NCBI RefSeq assembly: GCF_901933205.1
Contig: NC_044601.1
Location: forward strand, 28,396,944-28,460,943
Length of the DNA stretch: 64,000 nucleotides
Direction: 5' to 3'
Source: Camarhynchus parvulus
Lineage: Eukaryota > Chordata > Aves > Passeriformes > Thraupidae
Positions within the stretch are counted from its first letter, which is position 1, and every line of letters starts with the position of its first letter. A model generated the notes under the pieces. That model had not been told where the DNA came from. It saw nothing but the letters and a program-made list of their open reading frames with translations, and made no database searches. Both the position numbers and the translations under genes were made by a program. Shown in pieces: positions 46,829-58,567 of the stretch.

Positions 46829-47534
46829 AGCGGCCCTATCCCAGTGGCTGCTGGGGAGAGTTACCACTCCTGACCAGCACAGGCATGACTACTGAGAGTC
46901 TCCAGTGCCCCTTTGTCTGGCAGATGAGGCTATGGATAGCCAATATCGCTGTTACCTTGCTAATAGCAAGTACTATCAGCTTGCCATGCTGCAGCCGCTT
47001 TCTTGTTTCCAGTGCTCTTGGGTGGAATACTGCCTTCTATAAATGAATTGTTTGTGTATGTGCACACCTCAGCAGTGAAAGTTAATTACTTTCTTTGTGT
47101 AATAATTAGTTATTTACATGATTAATTATTTCTACCACTGTGGTAGAGACCAGTCCTGAGGAGCCCCTAGTCCATGCTCAGTAGTTAACATTCTACCTGT
47201 CTTAGTGAGACAATGTCCACAGTTTGGCTTCCTGAAAATCTCAGACATGTTTCAGGCATTCAGCATTGTGAATCCTATTGAAAGGTAGCAGAAGCTCAGA
47301 GATATCCTTACAATAGTGGGTTTAAACCAAAAGGGATGGAAGCATGGTCCAAATGGCTCAACTGCAGGACAGGATTTAGGTTTAGGTCCATACTGGAGTT
47401 GGAGCATGAGCTGCTTCAGTAGTTTTTTTCTATACTCAGTTCTCTGAGTGAAAGGGGGAAGTGTCTCTGGCCCAGCTTGTCTTTAACCAGCCTTACATGC
47501 TGGTCACATGCTATACAGCCATGGTTTATACCAC

Positions 47535-47639
47535 ATTAATAAGGATTCCTGTGCTTACATTATTAAGGATTCATGTCCTACAGAGCACATAGTTTATGTC
47601 CAATAAGCAGAAGTTTAATTATATTAATAAGGATTTCTG
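47535..47639 (+). repeat. Three spaced copies of ATTAATAAGGATTYCTG
   Basis: Copies at 47535-47551, 47559-47575 (ATTATTAAGGATTCATG) and 47623-47639, differing at one to three bases. Spacing is irregular (24 and 64 bp), so this is not a simple tandem array. Confidence 0.85.
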
Positions 47640-47793
47640 CCCTTTCAATGGAGCATGAAATCTGCATGAAAAGTATGGAAAAGTGTCAAATATAAAATTG
47701 TAATGTGGAAATTTAAAGTTGTCTCTACAATTGTAATTGTCCTTGTTGAATGCTATGTAAAGGTGTGACAAAGTGCATGATTGTTTGTTTATA

Positions 47794-47855
47794 CTTCTGG
47801 TAGTGATGATTGGTACCTGGTACCAATTCTGGTAGTGGATTCTGGTAGTGATGAT
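47794..47855 (+). repeat. Repeated TTCTGGTAGTGATGAT words around a palindrome
   Basis: TTCTGGTAGTGATGAT occurs at 47795-47810 and again at 47840-47855, with a shortened TTCTGGTAGTG at about 47827. Between them lies a 19-bp palindrome, ATTGGTACC-T-GGTACCAAT (47809-47827). The same word, extended to a 21-bp exact match, also occurs at 45681-45701. Confidence 0.9.
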
Positions 47856-48481
47856 AGGAACCTCAACCTTCCCGCTGCATAAGACAAAGTTAATTGTTTT
47901 CTTAATAAGCAGATGTTCAGTATTTAATCTCTGATGTGGCTTACAACATATGTTCTCAAGATCATTTACTATGCAATATCAAAATTCTGATGGTAGTATA
48001 ATGAATTTCCTCATCTGAGGGTTTAATTCTCTATTGCTATTATTACTATGCTTTCACTAACATAGCTCTGTTCATCTTAAGCAGGGTTTATTCTGATACT
48101 TCTCAGGGTGGGGGGGACAGAGTTTTTTTAGATTTTTCTGTTTGCGAGGTATGAATGCAGAAGGGTCATTATGTGGTCTAAGCTTTGGCGGCACAAGAAT
48201 GTTAACAGCTTGTTCCATCAGTGACCCTCCGTGGAATAGCAAGAAATGCTCAAAACTGCTTGTGCCTTTGCAGGCAATTGAGGAATGGCAAAATCTGGGT
48301 TTGAGGTTTGTTCTTACGGGCAGCATATCAGACAGCAGGAGAATGTGAAGTCCTTGCTCTGTTTGAGTCTCTTCTGTCTCTGGGTGTGTGCCACTAATTC
48401 TTCTCGTATTCCTTATTGGGCCATTTAATGTGCTTTCAGTGGTTAGGCAGTAAGATTCTCTGCAATATTTGGAATTGTCCA

Positions 48482-49008
48482 AAGAATCATTGAAGGGTTT
48501 GAGTTAGAGATCATCAAGTTCCAGCCCCTCCCTCTTGTGGTCAGGGGCCCCTGCCACTATACCAGGTTGCTCAAAGCCCCATCTAACCTGACACTGAGCA
48601 CTGCCGGGGATGGGGCATCCACAACTTCTCTGGACAACCTGCATCAGTGCCTCACCACCCTCAAAGTACAGAATTTCTAACTGTTCTGTAATATAAACCT
48701 GCCCTCTTTCCATTCAAAGCCATTCCCCTTTGCCCTATCATTCCAAAGCCTTGTCCATGTCACTTTCCAGCCTTCTTGTAGACCCCTTTCCACACTGGAA
48801 GGATGCTCTAAGTGTCCCTGAAGCCTTCTTTTTTTCTAGGCTAAAGAAACCCCAGCCATCCCAGCCTGTCTTCACAGGAGAGGTTCTTTAGGCTTTGTTT
48901 CTCCTCTTTGTGACTCTCCTCTGGACTCTCTTCAGCAGGCCCGTGTCCTTCTCATGTTGGAGGTCCCAGAGTTGGACACAGCACTCTGTGTGCTAGGCAA
49001 ACCATGAA
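48482..49008 (-). mobile_element. CR1 LINE 3' end fragment
   Basis: Antisense CR1: AAGAATCATTGAAGGGTTTG, ATCATCAAGTTCCAGCCCC, GGGATGGGGCATCCACAACT, 'cagcctgtcttcacaggagagg' and 'ggacacagcactctgtgtgc'. These are the usual blocks of the CR1 3' region and RT C-terminus. The minus-strand ORF over its left half is CR1-derived. Confidence 0.9.
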
Positions 49009-49121
49009 AATTCTTCCGTTCATTGTGGATATTTAACTCATGTAATTTCCTGGTCTTCCATGGCTCAAGGTAGATGATATTGGAATTTACTTTTTTTTAG
49101 GAATGTAGGAACATTTTTCTG

Positions 49122-49137
49122 TCTTTTTTTTTTTTTA
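49122..49137. repeat. T homopolymer, about 16 bases
   Basis: T run after CTGTC, followed by AATCTGATTG. Other short T runs lie at 23829-23842 and 38644-38656. Confidence 0.88.
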
Positions 49138-52065
49138 ATCTGATTGCTGAACTTACTTTAACACTAAATCACTCAGACAACAAGGGAATCAGGATTTACA
49201 TCTGCAGTCCTAGATTTTTATGTCAGATAATCAAGATGCAATATCATGTAATTATTTAATTTTAATATTTCATTAGCATATTTCTTTATTTAACTGGTGC
49301 ATAGCTCCTAAAATCCCATTTTAGGGGAGGAAAAATAGCAGAATGTGAATTGGGTCTGTTCTTCAGCAACATCAGAGCTTTGAAACTAAACTCCCAGCTC
49401 AGGAGTGCAAACTTAAATTTGATAGAATTTTGTTGATATGAAATAGCTTCACACTGTTAGCTAAACTCTTAGACGTTATTTGGTGTTTCATTCTTGTATA
49501 ATTTCAGATGCAGATATTGCCAAGGGCTTTAAAAATCCCTGTACAAAGGAGTGAAATTTCACTGCCAGAAAATGTAATTTTGATAGAGCAGTTTTGCCTT
49601 GTGAGCAAGAAATATAATAGTATATCTGTTATTGGAGACTGTTGGCAACTGAAAAAAGTGTATAAGTTGTGTTATTTGCATGCCAAAAAATCAAAGATCT
49701 CAAAGAAAATATTTTCCTCAGCAATGAATCACTTTCTTTAATTCCAAAGATGAAAATCTTACTATGAACATGAAGATTCTATCCGATCTCTTCCCTTTTA
49801 AATCATTGATATTAAACCAATGGTGTAAATTTTTATACAGCCCTTGTGATCTAATGAAGATAAGTCTACTGATCAGTATTGGGGCCTTAAAATAGATTTT
49901 CAGAGATCTGTATGTATTGTGCAGATGGAGAGGTATCATTAAGTGGACTCTTCTGCTTCTACAGTGGATTTTTATAAATCAGGATAAAAAACCAAAAATT
50001 ATCCAGCTTAGTTTAGTTCAGTGCAGATTCTCGTTGTGGTAGAGACAGAAGTGTTTACAACTGGGTCACAGGTCCTCTGGCTATGAGGAAGTAAAAGACT
50101 TGGCTGTGACACTCCCGGTGGGATACTTTGCAAGGCAGGGATTATGCTGCGCCTTCCATGAAGTGAAATGGCTGGATGGGATGATTGGGAACAGTCATAA
50201 CAGCACTAACAGTGAAAACTGATAACAATTGCACTCTTTGCAGCATTAAGTCACAGGCTGTCCTGGAAGAAGAACATTGCAAAGACAGCATCCTTTGGTG
50301 TTCTGCCCACATTTGATACGCTGGTTATTGAGGGCAGGGTGTAGGAAGTCCAGGCAGATTTGGAAGAAAGAAACACTTCTGCATTGTGAATCAAGAGCAT
50401 TATAACCCTGCAGATCATTTTCATATTGGTGTTCAGAGGCTTCCAAGGGGATACAGTGATTTGACCTGGACAAGACTTCTGCCCTTCTGCCAGGACTTTT
50501 ACCCACAATCAGTTGTATGCAAGGATGTCCTGACTGAGGCCTATATTGCCTCTGAGTCACATTCTGGAGTTTCTGTTACCAGTTTTTTACGTAGACTTGA
50601 GTACAGATTTTTACCATCAAACTTATTTCCAAACTGCAGCCCTTTGCAATTTTACTAAATCACCCACTTCTTTAGAACGTTTTACCTTTGGAAATACCAG
50701 ACAAAATTTAATTTTCTGGTTTGTATCTCTAAAAACATCCCCTTGTCTGTAAGGCAGTGGCTGTTTTTTGTGAAAGGGTGAATCAACTAGCCTACTCCAG
50801 TAAGAGGAAATACAATAACAAATTGAAAAAAATTGATAAAGTTATCTGGGTATGCCCAAGTTTAGCAGTCTCTCTTGCAAATTGAGAGGGAAGTGGTGCC
50901 TTCCCAGATACACTTTTCAACACAGAACAGGGATTGATGTTCCTGCCAAGGACCTCCAAGTCCATTATTAGACAAAGCTATCTTCAGGGGTATTTTAGAG
51001 AATCTGTTCTTACCTGAACTGAGAAGTTTCATCTTTATATTTGCTTAGAATCCCAGGATATGCACCATGTCTTGGTCTTGGTGAATCCAACCAGGTAGAT
51101 CTATAGAATTCCATAGGTGGAACGAAAAGGTGTGTTCCAGGCCTTATCTCCTGGCATTAAACTAACAGAACTTCCCTTATGGGAAAACCTGCATGCATTC
51201 CTTCTTGTTCTGTAGCTGTAGGCCATTTTACTTTTTAAAATTCATAGTGGGAAGGCATCTTTAGCAAACCATTGGAACTCGGAAGAAAATTGGCATAATT
51301 TTCATCTGCTTCCATAATAGTCAGAGGTTCAATTATCCCAGCAGAACCAGCTGCTGACTACCTCACTGGTACATTTGGGGCTCATTAGTCTGCTTCTTTG
51401 TGCAGCTCTGACTTGCTCTAACTTGATTTCTGTGTTTTGCGCTAGTCCAAATCTGCACCAGTAGATGTCACTTTGGATACTTGCTAACAAAATCCCACTG
51501 GGTGATGCTTCTGAAGTTACTCACATGTCTCTTGAAATGCAGCCTATTTTACTGTTACTCACTGACTAGGGTGTCCTTTACAGTGATGCAGCTGAAATCC
51601 TCACTTAAACAACCTTTGTCTTGTTGGCTGACAGAACCTGTGCACATTGCTGACATGGCACTGAGAAGTTCAGTCACTCAGGACCGGGTGCAAAATAACC
51701 CCAAACATATGACATACAGTTAGAAGTGCTGGGAGTCAACTAGGATGCGTATCTGAATGGTGTCTCGAACCTTCCTGGGTGTGACTCGTTGAAACTCCAA
51801 GCATTTGGCTCATGTACTTGGAAAGACACAGAATATATGCCTCAACAAATGGTCATTTGCAAGCTCTTTTCCAGTACCGGTACAACTCTACATTCACCTC
51901 TGAAATACCATTTAGTTCAGTTTCTGGCTTTTTCATGCATCTTTGTGATTGTAAATGTGGCTGAATCTTATTCATATCAGCCAGTAAGACCCAGCGGCAC
52001 GGAGGAAAGGGTTTTTCCCAAGAGATCTCCAAAATCTAATTTTTAAGTGATTATTAGTTAATGTT

Positions 52066-52178
52066 TTCTATTCTATATATGTAAATTATATAGATTATAT
52101 AATGTATAATATAATACATGCTGTATTAAATATTATTTATTCATTCAATTAATAATGTGATTAATATTAATTTTTTGT
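52066..52178. repeat. AT-rich low-complexity stretch
   Basis: Over 100 bp of nearly pure A/T with TATATA, ATTATATA and TTAATATTAATTTTTT words. No gene feature. A similar, shorter stretch lies at 44876-44950, just after the CR1 piece there. Confidence 0.85.
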
Positions 52179-52515
52179 GTGTGTGATCTATAGATGGAGA
52201 AATTGGTCAGTCTGCTCAAAATCATGCAGTAGTTGAGTAGGAAATCACATTTCTGTGTTGGAAGGACTAGGGATATAGTCTAACCCATGCGTAAATAGGG
52301 TTTCTTCTCCTCCTGAAAACATGGACACCTCCACAGGGAGCAGAAGAACTTAAAAATGAAGGCCACCCCAGAGTCTCTATGACATGTTCCCATTGCCACT
52401 GGTCTCTAGAATTGGTTGCCATGCTCACTCCTGTCCACTTGGAATTCCTTTAGCCAGTAGCGCTAAGACTACATGGAATCTTTTCTTGGTTAAAACCCAA
52501 AAAGGGAAAACATCA

Positions 52516-52551
52516 AAAAGCAGAGCAGCTTATTTGCTGCTCTGCTGCTTT
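52516..52551. repeat. Hairpin: 11-bp perfect stem extended past a bulge
   Basis: AGCAGAGCAGC - TTATTT - GCTGCTCTGCT pairs perfectly (52519-52529 with 52536-52546). Three more A-T pairs form beyond a 2-nt GC bulge. Loop is 6 nt. Confidence 0.88.
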
Positions 52552-55500
52552 GGGGAATAAAATACTGTTTCCTTGGTGGAAAAAATCCTCAGTCAGGATG
52601 GTATAAAATTTGACTAAGTGGCTGGAGAAGCTCTGAGTTTTTCAAATACAGCCACTTTAAATCTTTCATTCATCTTAACTTTAAAGGTAGACAACTCTGT
52701 CCTTTGGACTCTGCTGGATCATACTACCATACTACCTCTGTCAGCCTCAAAAAAATGCAATTACAAGAGAGTAATTTGATCAGTACCATTGCCTCTATTA
52801 AGTACAGCTGCACCATTGTTTTTCCTGTAACTTTTCTTTTCCAAGCTTACAAATCAGATGCAAGGGGAAGGGCTTGTACAATTTGTTGTTTCTCTTTTAT
52901 GACAAACAAATTAATGGACTGTGAAGGTCACCAAACAAGATTAAAAGGTCTGTTCCATTTTTGCTGCAGCCAAAGAGCTCCCATTAGTGCTTCAAATCAG
53001 GCAATAGCCACATTATGTCTCTTCTTTTGGCAGTTAGTTATCTGAGTCCTGAATGATCAGATAACTCACCAGGAATTAATGAGACCAGTGGAGTTATGCC
53101 TGCTTGAGAATGCAGCCTGGCACCTTCATGGCTCAGCTAATGGATGCATCATTCTTTTCTGATGAAAGTCATCAGAGCCAGGCTGAGCTTTTGAAATGCT
53201 GGTGCTTCCTTAGAGCAAGATGTGATTTTGTCCTGGCATCAGCATGAAGTTCTGCATCTGTTCTGGCAGTGTTCTCAGTTACATCAGCTTGGGATTTAAG
53301 ACTGTCAGAGGGGATTAGTCAGCCCATGCCTGAAAGAAGAAGGGCTAATCCAAGGCAAGGTCTGAGTTCATGCATGGGACAGGGTGATAAAGTTTTAACC
53401 ACGCTTTCCTTGTCATAGTTGTGTAGCCTTGCCTGCTCTGTGTCTTTATTTTCCCGTAGACTCTTATTGATTATTTTTAAGCTGGGAAAGAAAAGGACAG
53501 TTTGCATGCCTTGTTCATAGTGATTGGCAATTCATATGGCCTTCTTGAGGGTCTCAAGAGTTCTCTCCCTCACTGGCCAGTTTTTAGGCAGTCATGAATA
53601 GGGCCAAATTAATCTCATCAGACTCCAGTGCAAAATGCCCTCTCCGGGGCTCCAGGCCAGGATAATCCTCTTGCTGATGCAGAAGAAAGGCTGTGATATT
53701 CCTCAGACTCTGAGAGTTTGGAGAAGAGAGACTGGCTGCTGCTGGGAGGGAAGCAGAGAAGTTTTTGGGAAACATTTGCTTTTTCATAATTTCTGTTGTC
53801 TGTGGTTTTCTAGGATTGTCTCCTTTCCTTTTCGGTACAGCCTTGAATCTTCTCTCTATGTCTGCTCCTGCTGGGAAGCACAGACTCAGGTTATTCATTT
53901 GAAGGCTTCATGGAGGAATTTCTTTTCCTTGGTTAGGATGGAGGGAGGAAGAATGCAGCCTTTCAACTCCAGGCCACCACGTTCTATTTTCCCATCATTT
54001 CCTGAAACTGTTGACATGGTCTTCACAAGAGTATCAGTCTGAACCAAGTACTGTGGAGTTTGTACGCTGCTTTTATGCTGTGGATCCCAAGCCAGACCTC
54101 CCAGCAGCCCCTTAGGAATTTAGGGTCATAACAGGGCTGAGCTTACTTTTGAAACTGACACCTCATACTTTGGTAGGATTTCACTATTAATTTTACAGCT
54201 GCTGCATTATTTCTGTCATGCTTAGTTATAGGGATGTAAATTATGTCTTCTTGTTTAACAGGCTGACTGTAATTTAGAGGAAGGATTCTTCAGCCAGAGA
54301 CAGAAATAGTCCAAGGCCTGATGTGAGAAAAAGCAGCTGATAAATTGCCCCTTGGATAATACAGAAAGCACAGTGGGGTTTCTAGGTGCTTTTTAATCAG
54401 GACTTGCATGCCTGATTGAAAGTTTATTCCAGCTGCTGCCAAGTTGTTTTGGGGATAGTGGCATCCCAGTGTACCTTTCTTGAAAATCCCTCAACTGTTC
54501 TCTTATATACGGAGCTTTCTGATGAATCCCTGGATGTTGACTAGTGGGTGGTGCTGAAAGTGTTTCTTTCTTTTATTTAATAAGTGACTAAGATGTTTTA
54601 GGCAGAACCTACCAATTTAAATTATAAATCTGGCCTGCAAAGGTGGAAGGGGAAAAACAGTGTTGTAGAGAAGCAGAGGATCAGCTTCATCATGTCTGTG
54701 TGCTTGATACAGCTGCATACCTGGCCAGAAAATTCTTGCTTCCTACATTCTGGTGTTGTAATCACAGTTTTCCATACACTGTAGTCTGCAAGGATGATTA
54801 GATTTGTTTAGAAGGGAAGGATCTAGTAAGCTGCCTTCAATGAAGTAAGGGCAGCACCACCAGTTTCTGCAGACAATCTCTGTTTGAATGACAAAGGAGA
54901 CATTTCTGTCCCTGTCCACTTTGAGTTATTTTCCATGGGGGTTTAGCTCAAGTTGGGAATTCAAATTTGTGGCTTAAATTTAGCTTATTTTTATCCAGAA
55001 GTAAGGCTGCAGTAAGACCAGATCTTCTGAGACAGTCTCTATCCATATCTCATTGCTAACAACTCTTTTCTGCAACACTTGTTCTTCTTGATCAGCTCTG
55101 ATATGAGAGATGAATGGAAAGTTATAAAGAACAAACAGAGAGAGATATTTTTGAGGTATGCTTGCATCTCAGCAAAGACTTGGACATGACACAGAGCCTT
55201 CTGGAAATATGAATGAACAGTTAGTTCCCTGAATTCTCCCAGGATCAGTCTGATGCTGTTTAACAAAAGCATTTTAGTTAACTCCTGAAAATTTGGTGGT
55301 GCTTTGTAAAATAGCTTTCCATGAAAAAGTCATTAAGCTCTATGTGGTTCTGAAAGAGTCTCTGAGTCTCGATATGTGTTTTTGCCCTTCATCTGCCTTT
55401 CTCCCTTGCCTTAAGAAAGAAGATAGATTCCAGAGGAGGAATTGAGAACCACAGATTGAGCTGAGAGCTGCAAAGGGGCATTATGTTAAGCTCTTGCTAG

Positions 55501-58439
55501 AGGAGCGTGATTTGGACAGTGGGAATGCTGTACATCTCTCTACAGATGTTTGAAAAGTGATCATACTATCCCAAAACAATGGTTTTAATTACAGGGTTAG
55601 TGTAAGAATACATGTTATGTTTTTTACAGGTTGTTGCAAAGGAAAGCAATGTGCTGTTGTCAAATTTTTGTGCATGGTGAAAGTATTCCTTCCACTTCTA
55701 AGACGTTTGCTAGGGAAGGGTGATGTGCAAACAGAAACAAATGGAAAAGCACTGATCCACCTTTGGATGAATGTCCACTCTTTATCATTCAGGCTGAGTG
55801 TCTGGCAAGTGGTTTAAGGCAGCTTTGTGGTGTAGATTTGGAGGTGGAGAGAGGTAGGGGGTGCTTCAGGTCTTCACTTTGAAGCTAGTGTGAGAATGTC
55901 AAATAAGAAGCTGGCAAGCTATGCCTGTTTCTGCAGGACATCTGAGACTGTGAGGGAAGGAACAGGAATCTAACTGGTTCAGGACTACTCTGAAGGCTCT
56001 TTCCCCTGACAAGTGTGTGCAGTCCCTTGTTTAAGCTTCAATTTTCTCAGAGATGTAGCGCTCGACCTTGTTTGACAGGCTCAGTGAGTGTCAAGGAGAA
56101 AGGCCTGTCACACTACTCATAATCTGCCTCTCATTCTGACAATTCACACTGGAGCCTGTGTAAAAGGCATTTTGTATCCTCTGGGCCTTCCAGAAACTGA
56201 AGTCACAGGTCTGATCAGCAATATTTTTACAAGAATTTGTGAGTGAATTTTGTTGGCAGAAGCCATCACAGTGATAGGGGAAAAGAAATCACAGATTACG
56301 AGAGAACTCAGGAGACCAACATTGGTATTGATTTTTCTCTTCTGCCTTCTGGCTGTTCACTTGTGTGGTTCAAATAAAATGGTCAGTTCATGTTTCCAGC
56401 TCTGCTTCTGATCTCTTCTTGGCTTACTAATGAAAAATCAGATTTCAAAACAAACAAAATTGTGTTCCTTTTCTTCTCCTTCTTCTCTGGTTCTGGGTTT
56501 CCAACAGGCCTCTTCTCTCTGCAAAATATAGCTATTTCTCAAGGGCAGACCTGGGACTTTGGGATACTGAGAGCACTTCCAGAGGCATCAGGAAAGGGAC
56601 AGAAGTCTGGCCTCAGATTCTGCACTCCCACACTGAGTAACTGGGAACTGATCTGTCTAAACTCTTTGTCGCTTTTGTTCAGTTTAATGATCCATACATG
56701 AGTGCATGTATGTTAGAGGTGCCACATAACAGGTAACAAGAGCAAATACCTGACAATAACACATAGTTTGAACTTACTAAAATAAATTAAATCTGCTTAA
56801 GACAATTATGAAACCATACCTTTGATAAAACTTCTTCATAAAAGTTTTTGAGCTCAGTGACGTGTTTTAAGAAGTCTCACCACTTGGACAGTTTTGAGAC
56901 AATTTTTTTTCAAGTCCTAGTGCTTTGGGCACCCCTTGTGGTTTTTTCCTATATTATTGAGGCAGACAAAACCAATATTTGAAGTCCTGGTAGGAGATGA
57001 TAGTGTGAAGCTCCTCCTTGTCTAATTCTATAATGTGTATCTTGGCAAGTGTCCTAACCACAGAGCAGTATAAATAAGAGCACTGGCATAACCAAAATAT
57101 CTCTATGAAAGACTGTCTTTGATTTGTCATCTGCTTTTAGTAAGGATGTCCTGAAAAGAAAAAAGTATACCTCAAATTTAGTGAAGCTATTTATTTGGCT
57201 GACAAGGACTGTTTACCTCTAGTTGTGGAAAGTAGTTCAGAAATGAATTTAAATCTTTCATTCAAAATCTAAACATAAAAATTCCTCAATTCCACCCAAA
57301 CCTGATGTAATATGGAGTTGAGAAATCAGCTATTGATTTACAGAGGATGGAGGTAGTTGAGATGCAGAGAAACCACTGCAGGTGTTTTGTCTGTCCTGAT
57401 AGCACCAAACAGCCGGAAATCCATTCTGTTACCCCAACTGTACAACCTGCAAGTTTTAGCAACAAATGTAACTCTACTGTTTTCAGGAGAATTTCTTGAC
57501 ATTTGCTCAGTGATGACTCAGAAGAAATGTGGTAAGCTCTGCACTGCTGTGCACATATAACTTAGTAAACAGTCCTGACAAAGAAATCCAAAGTAACAAG
57601 TTCAAAGCTTAACTCTAGGTAACTACAGCTTTGGAGGAGTTTGGTAAAAGCCCCATAGGACAAAACTAGGCTCTTTCTAGTGCAATTATCTTACAAAAGC
57701 ATTGCAGAGTGCCTGTTTGCCGAGTCTTCTGTAATCAGAGCATCATGATTGTGCAGTAAGGAAGTTGCTTAAAAGATACTAAAAATATCACAGCTCTTCT
57801 AATTAAAATCAAACCTGAAAGCTCTGAAGTGTTGCCTAAGTGGAATAAAAGTTATTAAAGCACCTGGGTCTCACTAGGAGATGCCAGGTCTCCCTGGCTT
57901 TACTGTTCTCAAGGACACATCTTAGTGAACAGCATTACAATATGAATGAAAAATCAAACTGGAAGCTGCACAACACGATGCCTGTGAAACAGACTAATTT
58001 ATAAGTTGTTGCAGAACTAACAAAAGGCTATGTTGGACTGTCTTGTCATGGTTTTGATAACAGAACACAAAGCTGTTATCACAAGTCTAATTAAAAGGGT
58101 AATCTATGCACTTTCCAGCAGTTATGCTATTTAATGCAGCTCAGCTCCTTTAAAAACCTCCAGTATTGCATGCAAGATGGTCCTAGTCACAGTGGCTAAA
58201 ACGTTCTGATTTACAAAAGTAGAAATTTAAAGGAAAGAACCCCATTTGTAGTTACGGGTAACGCTTGTGAAATTTCAGGAATTGCAGCAGCTTTATAATC
58301 TGGGAATTGCAGTAAATTCTAGCCCAGTAAGCAGCCTCAGGCTTTCCAGAATAGAAGGTATGGTGACTGTGACAGGGTGAAAGTTGAAGTAACATTTATG
58401 TCACATTCACCTCCAGCATAGCTTGGAGAAGAGGAACCC

Positions 58440-58567
58440 TGGACGTGTTAAACAAATGTGTGGATGTGGCAGCTGGGGATGTGGTTTAGAAGTGAGCGCA
58501 GTGGCGCTAGGTAAATGGTTGGATTGTTGATCTTGAAGGTCTTTTTCTTAATGACTCCATGATTCTG
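58440..58567 (+). mobile_element. CR1 LINE 3' terminal scrap
   Basis: About 130 bp of sense CR1 tail: GTGTGGATGTGGCAGCTGGG, GATGTGGTTTAGAAGTGAGC, a 'ggttggattgttgatcttgaaggtctt' block and a terminal CATGATTCTG. Only the extreme 3' end is present. Confidence 0.8.

Larger units (their letters stand above)
46841..48481. other. Intronic noncoding with short repeats
   Basis: Holds the ATTAATAAGGATT and TTCTGGTAGTG repeat clusters. A 136-codon minus-strand ORF (48072-48482) abuts the CR1 copy and is not recognised. Confidence 0.55.
49009..58439. other. Intronic/downstream noncoding, 9.4 kb
   Basis: Contains the AT-rich stretch at 52.1 kb and the hairpin at 52.5 kb. Overlapping ORFs at 53.6-54.0 kb (135 codons plus, 104 codons minus) have no recognised domain. 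No gene seen. Confidence 0.55.

Noticed and set aside
46562..47046. ORFs of alternating Ile-Gly (minus) and Ser-Leu (plus)
   Set aside because: Produced by the (TATCCC)n hexamer array; no coding signal outside it.
53584..54042. Overlapping 135-codon and 104-codon ORFs on opposite strands
   Set aside because: No family motif, and open in both directions, which is typical of locally stop-poor noncoding sequence.
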